Assembly (NCBI GenBank): GCA_022353185.1
Contig: JAKRWB010000705.1
Span: 1-18,065 of the forward strand
From: ANME-2 cluster archaeon
GTDB lineage: Archaea > Halobacteriota > Methanosarcinia > Methanosarcinales > Methanocomedenaceae
Direction: 5' to 3'
DNA length: 18,065 nucleotides
Shown here in pieces: positions 1-7,714 of the stretch. The translations under genes and the position numbers were made by a program. The stretch's first letter is position 1; each line of letters starts with the position of its first letter. Under the pieces are notes generated by a model, which saw nothing but the letters and a program-made list of their open reading frames with translations, made no database searches and was not told the DNA's origin.

Positions 1-272
1 AAAGATTTATTAGTTTATAAACCTTTATTTATAAAAATAACTATTAATTTTTAAGAACCACATAATCCGTCAGAACTAGCAAAATTCAATTATACAGCGA
101 ATAGATCAGATTCAGATGCGACTACAAATCCGTGTAAATCAGTGGAATCTGTGTCTGAAAAATAAATAATACAATGCAAGTGATGTTACCCAAATGATGT
201 TAAAGAGAACTATTTTTTTCATCAAACAGTTATCAAAAACACTTGATGTATGATGTACTGTTGCTGTTCTCC
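1..272. other. AT-rich gene-free leader upstream of hisA
   Basis: No credible coding region is visible on either strand. The stretch is very AT-rich at its left end, where the octamer TTTATAAA occurs twice (14-21 and 28-35). Each copy is itself palindromic. A short tandem motif lies at 127-160 and is listed separately. Whatever gene lies further left is outside the window. Confidence 0.6.
127..160. repeat. Short tandem ATCnGTG-type repeat, related to 16783-16808
   Basis: Three adjacent 9-10 nt units read AATCCGTGTA, AATCAGTGGA and ATCTGTGTCT, followed by GAAA. A two-unit version (AATCCGTGTG, AATCTGTGTC, then TTGAAA) occurs at 16785-16808. The spacing and the shared flanking bases make chance unlikely. 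The two copies lie about 16.6 kb apart in intergenic DNA, which suggests a dispersed family. Its function is unknown. Confidence 0.5.
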
Positions 273-297
273 CGGAATTTTCCGAAAATTATACATT
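273..297 (+). promoter_or_regulatory. Predicted hisA promoter with adjacent inverted repeat
   Basis: CCGAAAA followed by TTATACAT (about 289-296) fits an archaeal BRE plus TATA box. The box centre is about 28 nt before the hisA ATG at 320, so the transcript would be leaderless or nearly so. This agrees with the weak ribosome binding site there. A perfect inverted repeat, CGGAA-TT-TTCCG, at 273-284 abuts the BRE and could be an operator. Both calls are inferred from motif spacing only. Confidence 0.45.
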
Positions 298-319
298 ACA
301 GGGGCTGGAATATAGCAGC

Positions 320-1045
320 ATGAGTTTTGAAGTGATACCTGCTGTTGACCTGAAAGGTGGAAAGTGTGTACAACTGGTGCAGGGTGTGCCCGGGACTGAA
401 ATGGTTTCGCTGGATGACCCTACTGCCCAGGCGATTCGCTGGGTGGATGAAGGGGCCAGGACGTTGCATCTTATCGATCTGGACGGTGCCATCCAGGGCG
501 AAAGAATAAATGCTATTGCAATTGAAAATATTGTGGCCGCCACTGACGTCACCATAGAGGTAGGCGGCGGCATCAGGACTGCCGGTGATGTAAAGGAGTT
601 GCTGGAGCTGGGTGTGGACAGGGTGATTATCGGTACGGCTGCCGTGAATGACCCCGGTTTTGTGCAGGAGATGTCTGATGAACATGGGAAAGAGCATATC
701 ATGGTGTCCCTGGATGCAAAGAACGGTAAAGTGACCACTCACGGCTGGGCCAGGATATCTGACTTTACCCCGCCTGAACTGGGGCGCCAACTTGAAAATA
801 TGGGTGCGGGCAGTATCCTTTTTACCAATATCGATAGTGAGGGGCTGCTGAAAGGTGTTGACCCCGAACCCACCCGTATACTGGTTGAGGCAGTGAACAT
901 ACCGGTGGTGGCATCGGGCGGCATTACCACTGCCGATGATGTGAGGATTATAAGGGATACGGGTGCTGTGGCGGTTGTTGTTGGCAGTGCATTGTATACG
1001 GGACGGCTGAGCCTGTCCGAGGCCATTCAGGCTGCAAAGGAGTAG
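320..1045 (+). CDS. hisA: HisA, phosphoribosylformimino-5-aminoimidazole carboxamide ribotide isomerase
   Basis: This cytosolic enzyme catalyses the fourth step of histidine biosynthesis, an Amadori rearrangement of ProFAR to PRFAR. The 241-residue product has the normal HisA length and (beta/alpha)8 barrel signature. The first catalytic Asp is D10 in IPAVDLKGG and the second lies in VSLDAKNG (D132). Phosphate-binding segments are VGGGIR (81-86), ASGGI (198-202) and VGSALY (221-226). The duplicated half-barrel pattern shared with HisF is visible. D10 with the LKGG context and the position next to hisB favour HisA over HisF. The ATG at 320 puts the first beta strand at the usual distance. hisB follows after 84 nt, probably in the same operon. 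Confidence 0.95.
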   Translation: MSFEVIPAVDLKGGKCVQLVQGVPGTEMVSLDDPTAQAIRWVDEGARTLHLIDLDGAIQGERINAIAIENIVAATDVTIEVGGGIRTAGDVKELLELGVDRVIIGTAAVNDPGFVQEMSDEHGKEHIMVSLDAKNGKVTTHGWARISDFTPPELGRQLENMGAGSILFTNIDSEGLLKGVDPEPTRILVEAVNIPVVASGGITTADDVRIIRDTGAVAVVVGSALYTGRLSLSEAIQAAKE

Positions 1046-1129
1046 GAAACATACCAGTTTATACTGCATTAGGGATATTTCATTCCTATATATTCTATTC
1101 AATCAATAAAATCATCTGGAAGTAGGGAT

Positions 1130-1705
1130 ATGAGAACTGCAAAACAGAAACGTAAGACCAGAGAAACGTCTATTGAAATAAAGCTCAACCTGGATGGCAG
1201 CGGTTCGGCTGATATAGATACGGGTGTGGCTTTTTTTGACCACATGTTAACTTCAATGGCACGGCACGGTAGACTTGACCTTACAGTACAGGCCCAGGGT
1301 GATGTCCACGTCGATGAGCACCACACCATCGAGGATGTGGGTATAGTGCTGGGTGGTGCTCTTTCAAAGGCGCTGGGGGATAAGAAGGGTATCGCCAGAT
1401 TCGGTGAAGCGCGTGTGCCCATGGACGAAGCGCTGGCCGAAGTAGCACTTGATCTGGGGGGACGGAGTTACCTGACCTTTGATGCCAGGTTCATGAGTTC
1501 GAAGGTTGGAGATTTTGGGACCCAGATGACCAGGCATTTTTTTGAGTCGCTGGTTAGCAATGCGGGCATCAATGTGCATATGAAAGTAGAAGGTGAGAAC
1601 GACCACCATAAGATCGAGGCGCTGTTCAAGGCATTTGCGGTAGCACTGCGGCGAGCTGTGGTTGTGGGTGGAGACGTGGTGCCCAGTACAAAAGGTGTAC
1701 TGTAA
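1130..1705 (+). CDS. hisB: HisB, imidazoleglycerol-phosphate dehydratase
   Basis: It dehydrates imidazole glycerol phosphate to imidazole acetol phosphate, the sixth step of histidine synthesis. The 191-residue protein is a monofunctional archaeal-type HisB without the phosphatase domain of the enterobacterial fusion. The two metal-binding halves are clear: FFDHML (35-40) with DEHHTIEDVG (62-71), and TRHFFESL (134-141) with ENDHHKIEALFKAF (156-169). PMDEAL and the STKG end (187-190) are also present. The His/Glu clusters bind the two Mn ions in this family. GGAAGTAGGG upstream is a plausible ribosome binding site for the ATG at 1130. Other his genes are not in the window. Confidence 0.95.
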   Translation: MRTAKQKRKTRETSIEIKLNLDGSGSADIDTGVAFFDHMLTSMARHGRLDLTVQAQGDVHVDEHHTIEDVGIVLGGALSKALGDKKGIARFGEARVPMDEALAEVALDLGGRSYLTFDARFMSSKVGDFGTQMTRHFFESLVSNAGINVHMKVEGENDHHKIEALFKAFAVALRRAVVVGGDVVPSTKGVL

Positions 1706-1945
1706 TACTAATTCGAATGGAATTTTCTGTTCCCTGAAAGATTCAATCCTTTATGGCATGTTTGAGTTTGATATTAGCTAATGTGACATTTCAAGCATTT
1801 TCTGTCTGGCAGGACTATCCCAATAATACATGCAAGTTGGTGTCGGGCCACGATTTGTTTTCGATTTAGTTTCTAACTCTAAACAAATATTTCAGAGTGA
1901 TATTGAATGCGAAATCTTTTCGGGATTACACAATTTTGAAAAAAA

Positions 1946-1960
1946 CAGAAATGTTTATAT
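1946..1960 (+). promoter_or_regulatory. Promoter-like BRE/TATA motif inside the gene-free stretch
   Basis: CAGAAATG followed by TTTATAT (1954-1960), preceded by an A-run, resembles a methanogen promoter. Transcription would start near 1984-1986. No open reading frame follows, but a hairpin with a T-run ends at 2144, so the pair could delimit a non-coding transcript of about 160 nt. Confidence 0.4.
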
Positions 1961-1984
1961 GTAATGTAGCATGTTTTAATCAAT

Positions 1985-2144
1985 ACTCATCATTATAATA
2001 ATTATAGTAATGCAATAAGTCAATGAAGTATTATGAAATGCAGTGATAAATATAACGATTAAAAATATCCTCCAAAAAGAAAAACGGGGCCACAATCCAA
2101 AAATGCGTTTTTGAGGGACGCACAGGATGTGGTTCCGGTTTTTT
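1985..2144 (+). ncRNA. Candidate small non-coding RNA
   Basis: This is an inference from a promoter-like motif about 25 nt upstream of the left edge, absence of coding capacity, and a stable two-tier hairpin at the right edge that ends in six T residues. No known RNA family was recognised; sequence alone does not show that it is transcribed. The left end is estimated from TATA spacing and may be off by several bases. Confidence 0.3.
2079..2144 (+). terminator. Two-tier hairpin followed by T-run
   Basis: The outer stem pairs 2079-2098 with 2125-2144. Core pairs are ACGGGGCCACAATCC against GGATGTGGTTCCGG, with one bulged A (2094), one bulged G (2138) and two G-U pairs, extended by A-T pairs into TTTTTT. 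An inner stem TGCGT (2104-2108) pairs with ACGCA (2118-2122) around a 9-nt loop. The T-run resembles intrinsic termination, but in archaea hairpins are not required for it, so this may equally be a folded RNA domain. Confidence 0.45.
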
Positions 2145-2212
2145 AATTCCTTTAATTACATACAAATCCCATTGCTACACCATTGCATATTGCAACCTTC
2201 AGGTAATACTTA

Positions 2213-2258
2213 ATGTCAGTGCCAGAAGCATAGTGTTAATGATTGTAAGAACTGACAT
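2213..2258. repeat. 8-bp perfect inverted repeat, 30-nt spacer
   Basis: ATGTCAGT at 2213-2220 is exactly complementary to ACTGACAT at 2251-2258. It could form a long-looped hairpin or serve as paired half-sites for a regulator upstream of the RAM-domain gene. No function can be assigned from sequence. Confidence 0.4.
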
Positions 2259-2281
2259 AATCTGAATTTTCATCCTCTATT

Positions 2282-2297
2282 TTACTACAAATAGTAA
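2282..2297. repeat. 6-bp palindrome with 4-nt spacer
   Basis: TTACTA-CAAA-TAGTAA is a perfect interrupted palindrome. It lies about 185 nt before the RAM-domain gene. It could be an operator or a small hairpin; the evidence is the symmetry alone. Confidence 0.3.
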
Positions 2298-2481
2298 CCC
2301 TGATGTTCCTACTGTTTGCTGTATGAAACTTATTAAATCCATACCTTTAATGCTCATTAAAACCAATAGAAGGACCAACGAAAACCCCAGAAAATCCTCG
2401 CTATTGCCAAGATGAACTTGGGGCTTTAGAGTTAGGTTCTATACTAACACAAAACATCACAAATCGGAATGGTGACAATTT

Positions 2482-2712
2482 ATGGTAATAGGTGTGATAA
2501 TGGTCAATGTAGTGCCTGGTCAGGAGAAGGCCGCGTACAGTGAAATCCAGAAGATTGAAGGGATCAAGGACATATATCATGTGTTTGGAAAATATGATTT
2601 TGTAGTTATCAGTGAAGTGGAGGGACTGAGTACCCTGAACAACCTGGTCGATACAATACGTGAGAGTGAGAACGTCACCGCTACCCAGACTGTAGTAGGC
2701 GCAGAACTCTGA
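2482..2712 (+). CDS. Stand-alone Lrp/AsnC-type ligand-binding (RAM) domain protein
   Basis: The 76-residue product matches the C-terminal effector-binding RAM domain of Lrp/AsnC regulators: an initial beta strand (VIGVIMVNVVPGQE), a helix with YSEIQKIEGI, then YHVFGKYDFVVISEVE, a second helix and the closing strand TATQTVVGAEL. The N-terminal helix-turn-helix of full-length Lrp proteins (usual length about 150 residues) is absent. It therefore should not bind DNA by itself. Stand-alone RAM proteins form oligomers and are thought to sense amino acids or modulate full-length Lrp proteins. GGTGA at 2471-2475 is a good ribosome binding site for the ATG at 2482. No upstream frame encodes a missing helix-turn-helix, so it is a true short gene rather than a truncation. 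Confidence 0.85.
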   Translation: MVIGVIMVNVVPGQEKAAYSEIQKIEGIKDIYHVFGKYDFVVISEVEGLSTLNNLVDTIRESENVTATQTVVGAEL

Positions 2713-2716
2713 ACAC

Positions 2717-2738
2717 CTCCTGCTGTCAACAGCGGGGG
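2717..2738 (+). terminator. Hairpin just after the RAM-domain gene
   Basis: CTCCTGCTG pairs with CAGCGGGGG over nine base pairs (two G-U) around the loop TCAA, four bases after the stop codon. No strong T-run follows. It may mark a 3' end or protect the transcript. It separates this gene from top6B, which has its own promoter-like motif. Confidence 0.4.
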
Positions 2739-2745
2739 ATAATAT

Positions 2746-2765
2746 CAAAAAGTTAATATTTAATA
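2746..2765 (+). promoter_or_regulatory. Predicted promoter of the top6B-top6A-gyrB-gyrA operon
   Basis: CAAAAAG followed by TTAATATTTAAT resembles a BRE plus TATA element. A start site about 25 nt downstream would give a leader of about 40-50 nt before the GTG at 2829. It is the only obvious promoter-like motif ahead of the four closely packed topoisomerase genes. Confidence 0.35.
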
Positions 2766-2828
2766 AGTGACATACTCCATGTCATAAAAAACGGATATTA
2801 ATTTCTAAAAAAGAGAAGGGGAAAATTA

Positions 2829-4700
2829 GTGGTACAACCAATAGCAGAAGAGCTTGCAAAAAAACAGCGTGCCATAAGTATCGCAGAATTCTTTGAAAAG
2901 AACCGGCAGATACTGGGTTTTGACTCTGCACCCCGCAGCCTGCTCACCGCAGTGAAGGAAGGTGTGGACAATTCGCTGGACGCCTGTGAAGAAGCAAGCA
3001 TATTGCCCGATATCATGGTCAGTATCGAGGATGCAGGTGGAGAGAATATTGGGCTCATCATAGAGGATAATGGTCCGGGCATAGTCAAAGAACAAATACC
3101 AAAGACATTTGCCAAACTCCTGTACGGCTCCCGCTTCCATGCCATTAAGCAGAGTCGCGGCCAGCAGGGTATCGGTATATCAGCCGCTGTGCTGTACAGC
3201 CAGTTGACCACGGGCAGGCCCACCCGTATCATATCCAAGATAGACAGGGACAAACCTGCCTATTACTATGAACTGATCATCAATACCAGTACCAATGAAC
3301 CCGAGATACTTGAGGAAAAGGTAGTGGACTGGGACCGCCCAAGGGGTACCCGTGTTGAACTGGAAATGAAAGCATCCTATGTGAAGGGACGGCGCCAGAG
3401 CGTGCTTGAATACTTGAAAAGCACTGCTATCGTCAACACCCATGCAAGGCTTACCCTGGTGGAACCGGACGGCAATACCATTGTATTTGACAGGGCCGTG
3501 GACATCATCCCTGAACCTGCGCAGGAAATACTGCCGCATCCTGAAGGTATTGAACTGGGTACGCTTATCAAGATGCTGCGCTACACTGACAGGCAGAAAC
3601 TAGCCCCGTTCCTGCGTTATAGTTTCTCCCGTATCGGGCTGCATACTTCAGAGGAAATATGCAAAGCTGCACACCTTGACCCCGAAAGTGACCCCCACAA
3701 GCTTCCACTCGAAGATGCAAAAAAACTCATTGATGTCTTTAAAAAAGTGAAGATATCAGCACCTCCCACCGATTGTCTTTCACCTATCACTGAATCTCTC
3801 ATCTACAAAGGACTGGAAAAGGAATACAGTGTGGATTTTATTGCCACCATCAGCCGTCCCGCATCTGTGCACTCGGGACATCCCTTCCTGGTAGAAGCCG
3901 GTATTGCTTATGGCGGCAGCCTGGGTAAGGAGGACAGGGTCATTATCTTAAGGTTCGCCAACCGTGTGCCGCTATTGTACCAGCAGGGCGGGTGCGCTAT
4001 CACCCATGCTATTGAGAATATCAGGTGGAAGAACTATTCCCTGAACCAGCCAGGTGGCGGCATACCCGCAGGTCCTGCCGTTTTCATGGTGCATGTGGCT
4101 TCCACCCATATACCTTTCACATCAGAGAGCAAGGATGCTGTGGCAGACGTTCCAGAGATTATGGCAGAGGTCGAACTTGCCCTGAAGGATGTGGGGCGCA
4201 AGCTCAAGACATTCCTTTCAAAGCAGCAGCACCTGTCCATGCGAAGGGAGAAAGAGGAAATTATCAAGAAGATTCTCCCCAGGATTGCTGAGAAGGTCTC
4301 ACAGATTATGGACAAACCCACGCCTGACATTACGCCCATCGTGGCCAAGGTTATGGGCAATTTGCTGGTACAGCGCAGTGTATCCAAAAACGGTGACGGT
4401 TACCAGGTAGAGATTGACATCCATAACTACGGTGATGCAGCTTTTTCTATCAAACTACATGATACTCACCAGTACCCGGTAAAAGATGCCCAGCCTGAAC
4501 CAAAAACCATTTCCATGGGCAGGGATACCGACCATACCTGGAAACTTAAACTGAAAGCAGGTGATAGGGAGACAATCAAATACCACCTGTCATTTGTATC
4601 TGAAGAAGAAGCTAACGCTTTGCCCGGCCTGATAGTTGAAGGTGTTGATGAAGCAATGGTTAACGGGGCCAAGGCCGTACGGGGGTATGTGGATGAGTGA
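2829..4700 (+). CDS. top6B: DNA topoisomerase VI subunit B (ATPase)
   Basis: This is the ATPase subunit of the A2B2 type IIB topoisomerase. ATP binding closes the gate while subunit A cleaves both strands. The N-terminal GHKL fold is clear: EGVDNSLDAC (44-53) with the Mg-binding Asn, EDNGPGI (79-85) and GQQGIGIS (111-118). A middle helix-two-turn-helix region follows, then the transducer with FTSESKDA, where the ATP-sensing Lys of the family is expected (about K435). Residues from about 512 form the Ig-like C-terminal domain found in methanogen homologues. The 623-residue length is typical. The start is GTG at 2829, preceded by GAAGGGGA; the next residues (VQPIAEELAKKQ) match the usual N-terminus. 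Its last 8 nt overlap top6A. Confidence 0.96.
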   Translation: MVQPIAEELAKKQRAISIAEFFEKNRQILGFDSAPRSLLTAVKEGVDNSLDACEEASILPDIMVSIEDAGGENIGLIIEDNGPGIVKEQIPKTFAKLLYGSRFHAIKQSRGQQGIGISAAVLYSQLTTGRPTRIISKIDRDKPAYYYELIINTSTNEPEILEEKVVDWDRPRGTRVELEMKASYVKGRRQSVLEYLKSTAIVNTHARLTLVEPDGNTIVFDRAVDIIPEPAQEILPHPEGIELGTLIKMLRYTDRQKLAPFLRYSFSRIGLHTSEEICKAAHLDPESDPHKLPLEDAKKLIDVFKKVKISAPPTDCLSPITESLIYKGLEKEYSVDFIATISRPASVHSGHPFLVEAGIAYGGSLGKEDRVIILRFANRVPLLYQQGGCAITHAIENIRWKNYSLNQPGGGIPAGPAVFMVHVASTHIPFTSESKDAVADVPEIMAEVELALKDVGRKLKTFLSKQQHLSMRREKEEIIKKILPRIAEKVSQIMDKPTPDITPIVAKVMGNLLVQRSVSKNGDGYQVEIDIHNYGDAAFSIKLHDTHQYPVKDAQPEPKTISMGRDTDHTWKLKLKAGDRETIKYHLSFVSEEEANALPGLIVEGVDEAMVNGAKAVRGYVDE

Positions 4701-5790
4701 ACAAAAACAGCAGCGGGATAAAATAGCAAAGGAAGCGCTGTTGGGTATTATTGAGCGGTTCTATGACCAGTTTGAGCACCAGATAGTGCCCAATATCGTA
4801 ATGCCTACTCGTACAAAAGCCAATATCGAATACAATAATGACAGCGAAGTGTGGGTTTACGGAGATAGTACCAGCGTCCGCAGCGCGAAGACCGTGAAAG
4901 GTGCAAACCAGATACTGAAGATGTCCTATGTTGTGGAAATGCTTATCAAGGAACATCTTGAGAACAACCGTGGCTCGACTTTGAGGGAGTTGTATTACAT
5001 CTCAGAGAACTGGGACATAGCCAAATTCAATGAACAGCCCGAAAGCGACCGCATGATTGAGGACCTTGAGGTAATAAGTGCACTGCAGCGGGAATATTTC
5101 CATATGAGGCCGGAAGAGGATGGTGCAACTCTGTTTGGTTCATTGAAGCTCAAGGAGACCACAAAGCGGGGCGAGCGGATAATCCACTGCCGTGACGATG
5201 TGGGCGAAGGTGGATACCAGATACCTTTCAATGTTGAGAACGTGGAGTTCCTTGAACACGATGCAAAATTCATTATAGCTATTGAGACCGGCGGTATGCA
5301 TGCCAGGCTTATTGAGAACGGTTTTGATGAAGAATTTAATGCTATCCAGGTGCATCTCAAGGGCCAGCCTGCCAGAAGTACCCGGCGCATGTTAAAGCGG
5401 CTCAATGAAGAGTTGAATCTCCCTGTGGTAGTGTTCACTGATGGGGACCCGTGGAGTTACCGGATATTTGCCAGTGTGGCTTATGGTGCCATAAAAAGCG
5501 CGCACATGTCCGAATTCATGGCAACACCTGCTGCAAAGTTCATTGGCGTGCAGCCCAGTGATATTGTGGATTACGACCTTTCCACTGACAAGTTGACCGA
5601 TCAGGATATCAAGGCCTTGCGCAGTGAACTGACAGACCCCAGGTTTGATTCCGATTACTGGAAAACCCAGATACAACTACAGCTTGATATCGGTAAGAAA
5701 GCAGAACAGCAGGCCTTTGCAGGTAAAGGACTGGACTTCGTGACCCAGCGGTATTTGCCCGAGCGGCTCACCGAGATGGGGATAATTTAA
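4693..5790 (+). CDS. top6A: DNA topoisomerase VI subunit A (Spo11-like cleavage subunit)
   Basis: It cuts and rejoins double-stranded DNA by a transient phosphotyrosyl bond; it is the archaeal relative of Spo11. The 365-residue product has the winged-helix 5Y-CAP domain with LRELYYIS (97-104; active-site Tyr is Y101 or Y102, by family knowledge the second). It also has a TOPRIM domain with IAIETGG (195-201; metal-binding E198) and FTDGDPW (248-254; D250 and D252). The ATG at 4693 is preferred over an upstream in-frame ATG at 4687 because GGGGGT (4681-4686) lies 6 nt before it. A longer frame from 4636 has no support. It overlaps the end of top6B (stop at 4698-4700), implying coupled translation of the two subunits. 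gyrB follows after 28 nt. Confidence 0.96.
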   Translation: MSEQKQQRDKIAKEALLGIIERFYDQFEHQIVPNIVMPTRTKANIEYNNDSEVWVYGDSTSVRSAKTVKGANQILKMSYVVEMLIKEHLENNRGSTLRELYYISENWDIAKFNEQPESDRMIEDLEVISALQREYFHMRPEEDGATLFGSLKLKETTKRGERIIHCRDDVGEGGYQIPFNVENVEFLEHDAKFIIAIETGGMHARLIENGFDEEFNAIQVHLKGQPARSTRRMLKRLNEELNLPVVVFTDGDPWSYRIFASVAYGAIKSAHMSEFMATPAAKFIGVQPSDIVDYDLSTDKLTDQDIKALRSELTDPRFDSDYWKTQIQLQLDIGKKAEQQAFAGKGLDFVTQRYLPERLTEMGII

Positions 5791-5818
5791 TAATTTTGAT
5801 AATTTTTGGAGACCATAG

Positions 5819-7706
<1,888 letters not shown>

Positions 7707-7714
<8 letters not shown>

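Larger units (their letters stand above)
1706..2481. other. Gene-free stretch (776 nt) with several structured elements
   Basis: No convincing protein-coding frame was found on either strand between hisB and the Lrp-like gene. Base composition is AT-rich. The stretch holds a promoter-like motif near 1954, a two-tier hairpin with a T-run (2079-2144), an 8-bp inverted repeat with a 30-nt spacer (2213-2258), a 6-bp palindrome (2282-2297) and a small hairpin CCAAG/CTTGG at 2409-2423. These are listed separately where they can be supported. The density of structure suggests a small RNA gene and/or a regulatory leader for the gene at 2482. Confidence 0.55.

Noticed and set aside
2401..2748. Minus-strand frame of 115 codons opposite the RAM gene
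   Set aside because: It is the antisense shadow of a gene with clear RAM-domain sequence and has no recognisable motif.
4636..4692. Longer Top6A start inside top6B
   Set aside because: The 19 extra residues are out-of-frame top6B sequence, and GGGGGT fits the ATG at 4693.
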